Source: Streptomyces venezuelae (GTDB taxonomy: Bacteria; Actinomycetota; Actinomycetes; Streptomycetales; Streptomycetaceae). Taken from it: a stretch of 64,000 nucleotides of DNA. The stretch covers positions 2,504,001-2,568,000 of the forward strand of contig NZ_CP029193.1 in NCBI RefSeq assembly GCF_008642355.1, given 5' to 3'. The notes beneath the pieces were generated by a model that searched no databases, had not been told where the DNA came from, and was given only the letters and a program-made list of their open reading frames with translations. Numbering within the stretch: the first letter of the stretch is position 1; the number at the start of each line of letters is the position of its first letter. Shown here piece by piece: positions 33,993-43,257 of this stretch. Made by a program: the position numbers and the translations under genes.

Positions 33993-34937
33993 ATGTCCTC
34001 CGCACCGCTCGATCTGCGACTTCTGTCGTCGTTCCTCGCGGTGGTGGAGGAGGGTCACTTCGGCAGGGCCGCGGCCCGTCTCTTCCTCTCCCCGCCCGCC
34101 GTGACGCAGCATGTGCGCCGCCTGGAGACGGAGCTCGGCACCCTTCTGGTCGACCGGCGCACGAATCCGGTGTCGCCCACCCCGGCGGGCGTGCGTCTCG
34201 CGGGTCACGCGCGGGTCCTGCTCGCCGCTTCGAACGCCGCGCTGGACGACATGGCGGAGGCGGTGCGGCCCGGCGCCGGTGGGGCGGGGCGGCCGCTGCG
34301 GGTCGGCATCATGGGGCACGGCTCGGCGGAACTGACCCCGGCGGCGATCAACGCGTACCGGCGGGCCCGCCCCGAAGTCCGGGTCGAGATCCGCCAGCTG
34401 GACTTCACCGAGCACGTGACGGCGCTGACGGAGGACCGCGTGGACGTGGCGTTCGTCCGTCCGGGCCCGGACGACGAGCGGGTGGTGGCCGACGTCCTGA
34501 CGACGGAGCAGCGCATCGTGGTCGTCCCGGAGCGCTCCCCGCTCGCGGCGGCCGGGCAGACCGGCGCGACGCTCGCGGACGTCGCCGCCCTCCCGTTCTT
34601 CCGCGTCCCCGGCCACACCCCGCGCCCCTTCACGGACTACCTGTACTTCGGCGAGGAGGGCCGGCGCCGCAGCACGGACTACGCGGTGACGCCGCAGGAA
34701 GTGCTGACCGGTGTGATCACGGGCCGCGCCGCGGGGTCGGGCCTGAGGTCCTTCGCCCGCTACTACGCCTGGCCGGGCGCCGCGTTCGTACCGATCATCG
34801 ACGCGCCGTGGGAGAGCAGCCACCTCGCGGTGCGCGCGGACGAGGACAACCCCGAGGTGCACATCTTCCGTGCGCTCGCGGTGGCGCTCGCGCGCGAACT
34901 GGGCGCCGCCATCAGCGGCGACACACGGCCGCTGTAG
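33993..34937 (+). CDS. LysR-family transcriptional regulator
   Basis: A 314-residue LysR protein. The winged helix (DLRLLSSFLAVVEEGHFGRA, then SPPAVTQHVRRLETELGTLL) is followed by a periplasmic-binding-like effector domain starting at RPLRVGIMGHGSAEL. ATG 33993 begins MSSAPLDLR. It diverges from the MFS gene and most likely regulates it together with itself. The ligand is unknown. Confidence 0.9.
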   Translation: MSSAPLDLRLLSSFLAVVEEGHFGRAAARLFLSPPAVTQHVRRLETELGTLLVDRRTNPVSPTPAGVRLAGHARVLLAASNAALDDMAEAVRPGAGGAGRPLRVGIMGHGSAELTPAAINAYRRARPEVRVEIRQLDFTEHVTALTEDRVDVAFVRPGPDDERVVADVLTTEQRIVVVPERSPLAAAGQTGATLADVAALPFFRVPGHTPRPFTDYLYFGEEGRRRSTDYAVTPQEVLTGVITGRAAGSGLRSFARYYAWPGAAFVPIIDAPWESSHLAVRADEDNPEVHIFRALAVALARELGAAISGDTRPL

Positions 34938-35187
34938 CCGACGATCCGCACACCTCCCGGTCGGTCACATCATCCGACCTTTGCCGCGCCGAAGCCCCTC
35001 CTCCTGTCGCAACGAAGCGCCGCACACCCGTACGTGTAGCCCGAGTTGACCTCCTCACCCCCCATCCGGCCCAGTACCGCTGGGGCGCCGCGCCGGAGAC
35101 CTTGACCGGCCCTCCCGCCCCTCCTATCGTCGCCACGCCACCCATGACGTAGGACGTGGGACCTCTCAGGTAGGCAAGGGAGAAACA

Positions 35188-36831
35188 GTGACCGATCTGA
35201 CCTCTCCGACCATGTGCCGTGCCGTCCTGCCGGGACGACGGTCCTTCCTCAAGTACACGGGTGCGCTGGGCGCCGCCGCCGCCGTCACCACCACGCTCTC
35301 CGCCTGCTCCGCGGGGCCCGAGTCCACCAACGAGACCGGGGGCGGCGGGCAGGGCGGGGACGCGACGCTCACCGCTGTCATCGGGTACGGGAACGACGGC
35401 AGCTGGGATCCGACCCAGACCGCGTCCGCCTTCGCGATGGCCGGGAACGAGCACATCTACGAGGGGCTCCTCGGGACCGATCCGATCAGCCGTGAGCCGT
35501 ACGCCGCGCTCGCCACCGAGCTCCCGAACGACCCGAAGGCGACGACGTGGAAGTTCACGCTGCGCCCGGGGGCCAAGTGGCACGACGGGAAGCCCGTCAC
35601 CGCCGACGACGTCGTGTTCGTCTTCGAACGGATCCTCGACCCCAAGACCCAGACCCTCGCCAAGGGCTTCTTCGCGGGGTGGCTCAAGGAGGTGCGGAAG
35701 ACCGGCGCCACGTCCGTCGAGCTGATCCTCAGGTTTCCGTTCCCCGACGGCGTCGCCCGGCTCTCCCTCGCCAAGATCATGCCGAAGCACGTCTTCTCGA
35801 AGCCGGGCGCCTGGGACGACGCGACCAAGGGCAAGGCCGTCGGCTCCGGGCCGTACACGATGGCCTCGCACCACCCGAAGTCGAACACGACCTTCGAGGC
35901 CTTCGGCGACTACAACGGACCCCGCAAGGCCGCGTTCAAGAAGATGAACTGGCTGACCATCGTGGACGCCGCGCCCCGCGTCGCGAAGATCTCCGGCGGC
36001 AGCGCCGAGGCGGAGATCGCCGACAACATCCCGTACGCCAACATCGGGCAGCTGAAGAAGAGCGGGATGACCGTCGAGGGCGGAGCCGGGATGAACAACC
36101 TGTTTCTGTTGTTCAACACCGCGCACAAACCGTTCGACGACGTCCGCGTCCGGCAGGCCCTGCACTACGCCATAGACCGCGACAAGATGATCCGGGCCGC
36201 CCTCAAGGGGCACGGCAGAGCGGCGACCTCGTTCCTCAACGAGTCCAACCCCACCTACCGGCCCGCCAGGACCGTGTACGCGTACGACCTGGAGAAGGCG
36301 AAGAAGCTGCTCGACGACGCCGGTGTCGGCAAGCTCAGCGTCAACCTCATGGCCGTCAACGTGAGCTGGATCGTCGACTGTCTGCCCACCATCCAGGACG
36401 GCTGGGAGAAGCTCGGCGTCGACGTCACCCTCGACCCTCAGGAAACCACCGCCGTCTTCACCAAGCTCGACCAGAAGAAGGACTTCCAGGTAGTCGCCGC
36501 CGCCTCCAACCCCAACCAGTTCGGGCTCGACGCCGACCTGATCATGCACTACAACTACGGCCCCGAGAACATCTGGATGGGCTACGCGCGCTGGGCCGAC
36601 AACGCTGTCGCGAAGAAACTCTTCCGGGACATGGACCAGGCCACCCGCGAACCCGAGGCGTCGAAGAAGCGGGCGATGATCCAGGACTACATCGACACCG
36701 TCGCCCAGCAGGCCGTGCTCTATCCGGTCGTGCACAACGAGCTCATGACGGCGTGGGACCCGAAGAGGATCACCGGCGTCAAGGCCCAGCCCTATCCGGG
36801 GATCAATCTGCTGCAGGCCAAGTGGGTATGA
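35188..36831 (+). CDS. ABC transporter substrate-binding lipoprotein (family 5, dipeptide/oligopeptide type)
   Basis: A 547-residue extracellular solute-binding protein. The N-terminus carries RRSFLKYTGALGAAAAVTTT, a twin-arginine-like signal, ending in the lipobox SACS. The SBP_bac_5 fold is shown by LRPGAKWHDGKPVTADDVVF and VRQALHYAIDRDKM. GTG 35188 follows AAGGGAG. Such proteins bind di- and oligopeptides, but also opines, sugars or other small molecules. It is the first gene of a five-gene operon ending in a DapA-family lyase. Confidence 0.9.
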   Translation: MTDLTSPTMCRAVLPGRRSFLKYTGALGAAAAVTTTLSACSAGPESTNETGGGGQGGDATLTAVIGYGNDGSWDPTQTASAFAMAGNEHIYEGLLGTDPISREPYAALATELPNDPKATTWKFTLRPGAKWHDGKPVTADDVVFVFERILDPKTQTLAKGFFAGWLKEVRKTGATSVELILRFPFPDGVARLSLAKIMPKHVFSKPGAWDDATKGKAVGSGPYTMASHHPKSNTTFEAFGDYNGPRKAAFKKMNWLTIVDAAPRVAKISGGSAEAEIADNIPYANIGQLKKSGMTVEGGAGMNNLFLLFNTAHKPFDDVRVRQALHYAIDRDKMIRAALKGHGRAATSFLNESNPTYRPARTVYAYDLEKAKKLLDDAGVGKLSVNLMAVNVSWIVDCLPTIQDGWEKLGVDVTLDPQETTAVFTKLDQKKDFQVVAAASNPNQFGLDADLIMHYNYGPENIWMGYARWADNAVAKKLFRDMDQATREPEASKKRAMIQDYIDTVAQQAVLYPVVHNELMTAWDPKRITGVKAQPYPGINLLQAKWV

Positions 36832-36859
36832 CGGCAGGCCAGTTCAGGAGTCGTACGTC

Positions 36860-37819
36860 GTGACCGCTGTCCTCAGAATCCTGGCCCGCCGCGTCGCCCT
36901 GCTCGTGCCGCTGCTGCTCGGCATCGTGCTCTTCGTCTTCCTCGTGATGCGCTTCTCCGACGTCGACCCGGCGTCCGCGTTCTTCCAGGGCGCCAACCCC
37001 ACCCCCGAGCAGCTCCACCAGTTCCGGGAGGAGAACGGGCTCCTCGACCCGCTGCCCGTCCGCTACCTCGCCTTCGTCGGCGACCTGCTCCAGGGCGACC
37101 TGGGCATCAGCGTCCTCAACCGCGCCCCCGTCGTCGACCAGATCGCCACCGCGCTGCCCCTCACCATGCAGCTCACCTTCCTCGGCCTCGGCATCGCCGT
37201 GGTCCTCTCCCTCTCCCTCGGCATCACCGCCGCCATCTACCGCGACCGGCTGCCGGACCAGCTGATCCGCGTCGTCTCCCTCACCGGCGTCGCCGCGCCC
37301 GGCTTCTGGCTGGCGCTGCTGATGATCCAGTACCTGGCCGTCGACCTCGGCTGGTTCCCGACCGGCGGCTACATCAACCCCGCCGACTCCTTCACCGGCT
37401 GGCTCAAGACCATGACGCTGCCCGCTCTCGCGCTCTCCCTGCCCGTGGCCGCGGGCCTCACCCGCATCATCCGCACCGCCGTGGTCGAGGAGCTCGACAA
37501 GGACTACGTCCGCACGGCCATCGGCAACGGCCTGCCCCCGGTGGTCGTCGTCGGCCGCAACGTCCTGCGCAACGCCCTCATCAACCCGCTCACCGTGCTC
37601 GGCCTGCGCGTCGGCTACCTGCTCGGCGGGGCGGTCGTCATCGAGACGATCTTCTCGCTGCCCGGCATGGGGAAGCTGATGATCGACGCCGTCAAGAACG
37701 GCGACCCGGCCGTCGTGCAGGGCGTCGTCATCACCACCGCCGTCGGCTTCGTGGTCGTGAACCTCGTCATCGACGTCCTCTACCTGCTGGTCAACCCACG
37801 CCTGAGGGGGACGAGTTGA
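36860..37819 (+). CDS. ABC transporter permease (DppB type)
   Basis: A 319-residue inner-membrane permease with about six helices. The conserved EAA-type loop appears as VVEELDKDYVRTAIGNGLPP and the C-terminal GGAVVIETIFSLPGMGKLMI segment is typical of DppB. GTG 36860 has CAGGAG upstream. Its stop overlaps the start of the next gene by 4 bp. It pairs with the permease half of the following fusion protein. Confidence 0.91.
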   Translation: MTAVLRILARRVALLVPLLLGIVLFVFLVMRFSDVDPASAFFQGANPTPEQLHQFREENGLLDPLPVRYLAFVGDLLQGDLGISVLNRAPVVDQIATALPLTMQLTFLGLGIAVVLSLSLGITAAIYRDRLPDQLIRVVSLTGVAAPGFWLALLMIQYLAVDLGWFPTGGYINPADSFTGWLKTMTLPALALSLPVAAGLTRIIRTAVVEELDKDYVRTAIGNGLPPVVVVGRNVLRNALINPLTVLGLRVGYLLGGAVVIETIFSLPGMGKLMIDAVKNGDPAVVQGVVITTAVGFVVVNLVIDVLYLLVNPRLRGTS

Positions 37820-39855
37820 CGCACACCCAGCCGAGGTCCCGGAAGGCGCTCGCCGAACGGCTCTCCGTGCCCGGCATCCGCCTCCGCTCCCTGCGCAAGC
37901 TCCCCGTCCTCTCCCGCGTCGCGGTCGGCGTCGTCGCCCTCGTCGTCCTCGTGGCGCTCTTCGCGCCGCTCCTCGCCCCGCACGACCCGCTCGACCAGCA
38001 GCCCCAGGCCGGCGGCACCGGCGCGCCCTCCGCCGATCACTGGATGGGCCAGGACAGCCTGGGCCGCGACATCCTCAGCCGACTGATGTACGGGGCACGC
38101 TGGTCCCTCGCCATCGGGCTCGGCGCGACCCTGCTCGCGCTCGTCGCGGGCGCCGTCATCGGCGCGGTCGCGGCGACCTCCCGCAAGGCCGTCGACGAGA
38201 CGCTGATGCGCTGCCTGGACGTCGTCATGGCGTTCCCCGGCATCGCGCTGGCCGCCGTGCTCGTCGCCGTGTTCGGCGGCGGCATCACCGTCCTGATCTG
38301 CGCCATCGCCTTCCTGTTCACGCCGCCGATCGCACGGGTCGTACGCGCCAACGTCCTCGACCAGTACGGCGAGGACTACGTCGTCGCCGAACGCGTCGTC
38401 GGCGCCCGTACCCCGCACATCCTCGTCCGCCACGTCGCCGTCAACTGCGCCGCGCCCATCCTGGTCTTCTGCACCGTGCAGGTCGCCGAGGCCATCGTCT
38501 TCGAGGCGTCGCTCTCCTTCATCGGGGCGGGCGTACGGCCGCCCGACCCGTCCTGGGGCAGCGTCATCGCGGACGGCAAGAACATGGTCCTCATCGGCGG
38601 CTGGTGGGCCACCGTCTTCCCCGGCCTCCTCATGCTGATCACCGTCCTCGCCCTGAACGTCCTCTCCGAAGGCGTCTCCGACGCGTGGGCCGCCCCCTCC
38701 ACCCGCGAGGTCACCGGCACGGACCGCGACCGGGACCGCCTGGAGGCCCCCGAACCCGGCAGCGGACGCGTCCTCGAACTGCCCGGCCTGACCCGGGCCG
38801 CCCACCGCCTCCGCTCCCGCGCCCGGCCCCTCCCCACCGGCGCCCCGGTCCTCGCCGTCACCGGGCTCACCATCTCCTTCCCGCAGCGCCACGGGGGCGT
38901 CGACATCGTCGACGGGATCAGCTTCGACGTCCGGCCCGGTGAAGTCCTCGGCCTCGTCGGCGAGTCGGGCTGCGGCAAGTCCCTGACCGCGCTCACCGTG
39001 ATGGGCCTGGAGCCGAAGGGGGCCCGGGTCGGCGGCCGCGTCGTCTTCGACGGACAGGACCTGACCGCCCTGCCGATGCGCGCCCGGCGCCGGCTGCTCG
39101 GCCACGACATGGCGATGATCTACCAGGACGCCCTGTCCTCGCTGAACCCCGCGATGACGGTCCGCTCGCAGCTCAAACAGGTCGTACGGCGAGGTGGCCG
39201 CCGCACGGCACCGGAACTCCTCGAACTGGTCGGCCTGGACCCCGACCGCACCCTGCGCAGCTACCCGCACGAACTCTCCGGCGGCCAGCGTCAGCGCGTC
39301 CTGATCGCCATGGCCCTCTCCCGCGACCCGAAACTGATCGTCGCCGACGAGCCGACGACCGCGCTCGACGTCACCGTGCAGGCACAGATCATCCAGCTCC
39401 TGCTGCGGCTGCGCGAGGAGCTGGGCTTCGCGCTGATCCTCGTCTCGCACGACCTCGCGCTCGTCGCCGACGTCACCGACCGGGTGGTGGTGATGTATGG
39501 CGGACAGATCGTCGAGACGGGCGTGACGGCGGACATGGTGGAGTCCCCCGCCCACCACTACACGCGGGGCCTGCTCGGCTCGGTGCTGTCCCTGGAGTCG
39601 GCGGCGCAACGCCTCACGCAGATCAAGGGCGTGGTCCCGTCCCCGGCGGACTTCCCCCCGGGCTGCAGATTCGCGGACCGCTGCCCGCTGGCGAGCGAGG
39701 TGTGTCGCGAGACGCCGCCGCGGCTGGCGGGCACACCGTCACACTCCACGGCATGCCACCACCCGGCGGGGGGCTTTTCAGGGGCGCCTCCGGGGGGCCT
39801 TTCAGGGGCGCGGGGAACTGCGCGACAAGCCACGACGGACCGAGAGCCGACATGA
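37816..39855 (+). CDS. Fused ABC permease–ATPase (DppC–DppD)
   Basis: A 679-residue fusion. Residues about 1–300 form a DppC-type permease (MGQDSLGRDILSRLMYGARW; EASLSFIGAGVRPPDPSWGS). A linker near 300–350 leads to a DppD-type ATPase with Walker A GESGCGKS, signature LSGGQRQRV, Walker B LIVADEPTTALD and the C-terminal cysteine-rich CRFADRCPLASEVC motif. Permease and ATPase are normally separate genes. The start is TTG 37816 overlapping the previous stop, after GAGGGGG. The last roughly 30 residues run through a dispersed repeat. Confidence 0.9.
   Translation: MTHTQPRSRKALAERLSVPGIRLRSLRKLPVLSRVAVGVVALVVLVALFAPLLAPHDPLDQQPQAGGTGAPSADHWMGQDSLGRDILSRLMYGARWSLAIGLGATLLALVAGAVIGAVAATSRKAVDETLMRCLDVVMAFPGIALAAVLVAVFGGGITVLICAIAFLFTPPIARVVRANVLDQYGEDYVVAERVVGARTPHILVRHVAVNCAAPILVFCTVQVAEAIVFEASLSFIGAGVRPPDPSWGSVIADGKNMVLIGGWWATVFPGLLMLITVLALNVLSEGVSDAWAAPSTREVTGTDRDRDRLEAPEPGSGRVLELPGLTRAAHRLRSRARPLPTGAPVLAVTGLTISFPQRHGGVDIVDGISFDVRPGEVLGLVGESGCGKSLTALTVMGLEPKGARVGGRVVFDGQDLTALPMRARRRLLGHDMAMIYQDALSSLNPAMTVRSQLKQVVRRGGRRTAPELLELVGLDPDRTLRSYPHELSGGQRQRVLIAMALSRDPKLIVADEPTTALDVTVQAQIIQLLLRLREELGFALILVSHDLALVADVTDRVVVMYGGQIVETGVTADMVESPAHHYTRGLLGSVLSLESAAQRLTQIKGVVPSPADFPPGCRFADRCPLASEVCRETPPRLAGTPSHSTACHHPAGGFSGAPPGGLSGARGTARQATTDREPT
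39810..39838 (+). repeat. Dispersed Streptomyces-type repeat, copy 2
   Basis: GCGGGGAACTGCGCGAC followed by AAGCCACGACGG, 27 of 29 positions as in copy 1. It is preceded by two TTTCAGGGGCGC units at about 39776 and 39800. It lies in the 3' coding end of the permease–ATPase fusion, just before the overlap with the next gene. Confidence 0.8.
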
Positions 39856-40919
39856 CGACCCCCGAACCCCCCATCGTGGAACTGGACAACGTGCACGTGG
39901 TGCACAAGGCCCGCTCGGGAGGCCTCCTCTCCCGCGACCACGTGTACGCCCTGACAGAAGCAACCGTGGCCCTCGCCCCCGGCGAGACCGTAGGCATCGT
40001 CGGCGAGTCCGGCTGCGGCAAGTCGACCCTCGCGAAGGTCCTCGTCGGCGCCCAGCGCCCCACCGAGGGCACCGTGTCGTTCCGGGGCCGCGACCTGTGG
40101 ACGATGCCTCCGGCCGAGCGCCGCTCCTCCATCGGGACCGGCACCGGCATGATCTTCCAGGACCCGTCGACCGCCCTGAACCGCCGCCTCCCGGTGGCCC
40201 GGATCCTGCGGGACCCCCTCGACGTACACGGACGGGGCACCCCGAAGGAGAGAAACGAACGCGTGCGGGAGTTGATGTCGCTGGTCGGTCTGCCGAAGAG
40301 CCTCGCGGACGGCCTCCCGGGGCAGCTGTCCGGCGGGCAGCGCCAGCGCGTCGCCATCGCCCGCGCCCTCGCGCTCGAACCCGACCTCGTGGTCGCCGAC
40401 GAGCCGACGAGCGCCCTCGACGTGTCCGTGCGCGCCCAGATCCTCAACCTGCTCCTGGACCTGAAGGAGCGTCTGGGACTCGCGCTCGTCTTCGTGTCCC
40501 ACGACATCCAGACGGTACGCAGGATGAGCGACCGCGTCGTCACGATGTACCTGGGCCGGATCGTCGAGGAGTCGCCGGCCGGCGAGAGCCTGACCCACGC
40601 CCGCCATCCGTACACGCGCGCCCTGTTCTCCGCCACACCGGGGCTGCTCGACCCCATCGACCCGATCCCGCTCGTCGGTCCCGTGCCGTCGGCGACCCGG
40701 CCGCCGAGCGGCTGCCCGTTCCGCACCCGCTGCTGGAAGGCGGACGAGGTGTGCGCCACCGCGATGCCGGAGAACCGGCGGGCGGGCGAAGGACACCTGT
40801 TCCGCTGTTTCCATCCCGTCGCCGAGGGGGAATCGACCCACGACCTCGTCACCCAGGCCGCCGCCACGGCCACCGCCCCTGTCCCGCACAGCGGCGACAC
40901 CCCCAGGGAGCACCCATGA
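39852..40919 (+). CDS. ABC transporter ATP-binding protein (DppF type)
   Basis: A 355-residue ATPase partner of the fusion protein. Walker A is GESGCGKST, signature LSGGQRQRV, Walker B LVVADEPTSALD, and the C-terminal oligopeptide-type CPFRTRCWKADEVC motif is present. ATG 39852 overlaps the preceding stop and its own stop overlaps the next ATG, each by 4 bp. This gives the second nucleotide-binding domain of the importer. Confidence 0.92.
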   Translation: MTTPEPPIVELDNVHVVHKARSGGLLSRDHVYALTEATVALAPGETVGIVGESGCGKSTLAKVLVGAQRPTEGTVSFRGRDLWTMPPAERRSSIGTGTGMIFQDPSTALNRRLPVARILRDPLDVHGRGTPKERNERVRELMSLVGLPKSLADGLPGQLSGGQRQRVAIARALALEPDLVVADEPTSALDVSVRAQILNLLLDLKERLGLALVFVSHDIQTVRRMSDRVVTMYLGRIVEESPAGESLTHARHPYTRALFSATPGLLDPIDPIPLVGPVPSATRPPSGCPFRTRCWKADEVCATAMPENRRAGEGHLFRCFHPVAEGESTHDLVTQAAATATAPVPHSGDTPREHP

Positions 40920-41851
40920 CCATGTCCGCCCCGCCGACCGGTGTCGTCCCGCCCGTCTGCACGCCCCTGACACCGGACCGCGAGGTGGACGTCCCCTCCC
41001 TCGTCCGGCTCGTCGACCACCTGGTCACGGCCGGGGTCGACGGTCTCTTCGTGCTCGGCTCCACCTCCGAGGTCGCGTACCTGACGGACCGGCAGCGCAC
41101 CCTCGTCGTCGAGACGGTCGTCCGCCGTGCGGGCGGACGGCTCCCCGTCCTGGCCGGGGCCATCGACATGACCACGCCGCGCGTCCTCGACCGCGCGCGG
41201 GCCGTCACCGAGGCGGGCGCGGACGCGGTCGTCGTCACCGCGCCCTTCTACACACGGACCCACCCGGCCGAGATCGCCCGGCACTTCCGGCTCGTCGCGC
41301 AGGGCTGCGGGGTGCCTGTCGTCGCGTACGACATTCCGATGGCGGTGCACACCAAGCTGCCCGCGGAGCTGGTCCTGGAGCTGGCCGGGGACGGCGTCCT
41401 CGCGGGCCTGAAGGACTCCAGCGGCGACGAGGGCGCGTTCCGGCGCGTGGTCCTCGGCAAGCGGGCGGAGCCGGGACTCGCGGGGTTCGGTGTCCTGACC
41501 GGGTCGGAGCTGACGGTCGACTCGGCGCTCGCGATGGGCGCGGACGGCGTCGTGCCGGGGCTCGGGAACGTCGACCCGGAGGGGTACGTACGGCTCTTGC
41601 GCGCTTGCCGGGAGGGTGACTGGGAGCGGGCGCGGGCCGAACAGGAGCGGCTGTGCGGCCTCTTCGGGATGGTGACGGCGGGCGACCCGACGCGGATGGG
41701 CGGCAGTTCCGCGGCGCTCGGCGCGTTCAAGGCGGCGCTGCACCTGCGCGGCGTCATCGACTGCCCGGCCACGGCGGAGCCGCAGATCCCGCTGTCGGCG
41801 GCGGAGACGGAGCGGGTGGGCAAGCACCTGGCGACGGCGGGGCTGCTGTGA
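40916..41851 (+). CDS. DapA/NanA-family class I aldolase or dehydratase
   Basis: A 311-residue TIM-barrel lyase of the dihydrodipicolinate synthase superfamily. The Schiff-base lysine is in LAGLKDSSGD and the proton-relay tyrosine in AYDIPM; FVLGSTSEVAYL replaces the GTTGE motif of true DapA, which argues against lysine biosynthesis. Candidates are sugar-acid, sialic-acid or hydroxyproline catabolism. It is coupled by ATGA to the ABC transporter, so it should process the imported compound. Confidence 0.84.
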   Translation: MTMSAPPTGVVPPVCTPLTPDREVDVPSLVRLVDHLVTAGVDGLFVLGSTSEVAYLTDRQRTLVVETVVRRAGGRLPVLAGAIDMTTPRVLDRARAVTEAGADAVVVTAPFYTRTHPAEIARHFRLVAQGCGVPVVAYDIPMAVHTKLPAELVLELAGDGVLAGLKDSSGDEGAFRRVVLGKRAEPGLAGFGVLTGSELTVDSALAMGADGVVPGLGNVDPEGYVRLLRACREGDWERARAEQERLCGLFGMVTAGDPTRMGGSSAALGAFKAALHLRGVIDCPATAEPQIPLSAAETERVGKHLATAGLL

Positions 41852-41935
41852 GGCGCAGGCCCGCGGACGCCTCGCGGCTTGCTCGAACGCCTGGGGCTTG
41901 CTCGAACGAATGAGGCGTACTTGGACGCCTGACGC

Positions 41936-42442
41936 TTACTTCAGCGACGTGTCGCCGAGCGCTTCCAGCACCTGCCGCAGTCCGTCCGCCGCGTTCTCGA
42001 CCAGTTCGCGGTCCACCTCGCCGAGCACCCGCGCATAGTTCGCCAGGTGGTCGGCGAAGGCGGCACGGGTGACCTCGTGGCCGCGCTCGGTGAGGCGGAT
42101 CTTGACGGTGCGCCGGTCCTCGCCGTCGCGCACCCGCACGACCAGGCCCTTGGCCTCCATCTTGTCGATGCGGTTGGTGATGGTGCCGGAGGACACCATG
42201 GAGGCCTTGAGGAAGGTTCCGGCGGTGAGGGCGTAGGGCGGGCCCGAGCGCTGCAGCGTGGTCAGGACGTCGAACTCCCCGACATCCAGGCCGTGCTGGG
42301 CGGCCGTGGCCTTGACCGTCCTGTCGACCAGCAGACCCAGTCGCTGGATGCGCCCGAAGAGCTCGACCGGCCAGAGGGCTTCCGCCAGGTCGGGGCGTTC
42401 CGCGACCCACTGGTCGATGACCGCGTCCACGACGTCACCCAT
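41936..42442 (-). CDS. MarR-family transcriptional regulator
   Basis: A 168-residue MarR regulator. The helix-turn-helix covers ALTAGTFLKASMVSSGTITN and the wing VRDGEDRRTVKIRLTERG (D-x-R motif). ATG 42442 has GAGGAG 8 nt upstream. It is divergent from a nitroreductase across an unusually AT-rich spacer with an inverted repeat, a common arrangement for quinone- or electrophile-sensing MarR proteins. Repression of the nitroreductase is inferred. Confidence 0.88.
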   Translation of the reverse strand: MGDVVDAVIDQWVAERPDLAEALWPVELFGRIQRLGLLVDRTVKATAAQHGLDVGEFDVLTTLQRSGPPYALTAGTFLKASMVSSGTITNRIDKMEAKGLVVRVRDGEDRRTVKIRLTERGHEVTRAAFADHLANYARVLGEVDRELVENAADGLRQVLEALGDTSLK

Positions 42443-42513
42443 GGCCGCCACTCCTCTCGGTACGAACTGTCTCGGCGCAAACCCTATCAGCGGTTACTCT
42501 CTCATTATTAGGT

Positions 42514-42544
42514 CTCTTAGTTTCGAGATACTTGATTCTAAGAG
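42514..42544. promoter_or_regulatory. AT-rich inverted repeat in the MarR/nitroreductase promoter region
   Basis: CTCTTAG and CTAAGAG arms flank 17 bp that include TTTCGAGATACTTGA. The roughly 100-bp segment around it is far more AT-rich than the surroundings. It is a likely MarR operator overlapping the divergent promoters. Confidence 0.6.
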
Positions 42545-42602
42545 TGCCATCTGCTTCTATCTCACCATCGAGATTGTCGGAACTGAACGACAGGAGCACC
42601 CC

Positions 42603-43196
42603 ATGTCCGAGCTGGCCCTCCACCCCACCGCCCAGGACCTCCTCTTCCGCGAGGCCCGCACCGCCAACGCCTTCACCGCGGAGCCGGTGACCGAGGCGCA
42701 GATCCAGGCGGTGTACGACCTGGTCAAGTACGCGCCGACCGCCTACAACCAGTCGCCGCTGCGGGTCGTCCTGGTCCGCTCGACCGAGGGCACGGCGCGG
42801 CTCGGGGAGCTCATGGACGACGGCAACCGGGCGAAGACCCTGGCCGCCCCGCTCGTCGCGATACTCGCCGCGGACAACGAGTTCCACGAGGAACTGCCGT
42901 CACTGCTCCCGCACTTCCCGCAGGCCAAGGACCTCTTCTTCGCCGAACGCCCGGTCCGTGAGGAGTCGGCGTACCTGAACGCGACGCTCCAGGCGGCGTA
43001 CTTCATCCTCGGCGTGCGCGCGGCGGGGCTCGCGGCCGGGCCGATGACGGGGTTCGACTTCCCCGGCGTACAGAAGGAGTTCCTCGACGACGACCACACG
43101 CCGCTGATGGTCGTGAACATCGGCCGCCCGGCTCCGGACGCCTGGTACCCGCGCTCGCCGCGCCTCGCCTACGACCAGGTCGTCACGACCGTCTGA
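42603..43196 (+). CDS. Nitroreductase family protein (RutE-like)
   Basis: A 197-residue FMN-dependent oxidoreductase of the malonic-semialdehyde-reductase-like (RutE/HadB) group. FREARTANAFTAEPVTEAQI at the start, KYAPTAYNQSPLRVVLVRS for FMN phosphate and Asn binding, and the C-terminal GRPAPDAWYPRSPRL are typical. It would reduce quinones, nitro-aromatics or aldehydes. The ATG at 42603 has an AGGAG-type site (ACAGGAGCACCCC). Followed by an MFS exporter in the same direction; the pair suggests a detoxification unit under the MarR regulator. Confidence 0.88.
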   Translation: MSELALHPTAQDLLFREARTANAFTAEPVTEAQIQAVYDLVKYAPTAYNQSPLRVVLVRSTEGTARLGELMDDGNRAKTLAAPLVAILAADNEFHEELPSLLPHFPQAKDLFFAERPVREESAYLNATLQAAYFILGVRAAGLAAGPMTGFDFPGVQKEFLDDDHTPLMVVNIGRPAPDAWYPRSPRLAYDQVVTTV

Positions 43197-43257
43197 GCGT
43201 TCCCCTCGCCCCCCTCGTTCCCCCGCACCTTCCCTGCCACCTCCCGGAGCCACCGGC

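Noticed and set aside
40916..41851. The DapA-family gene as dapA of lysine synthesis
   Set aside because: The GTTGE motif is replaced, the gene is coupled to an importer, and no other lysine gene is near.
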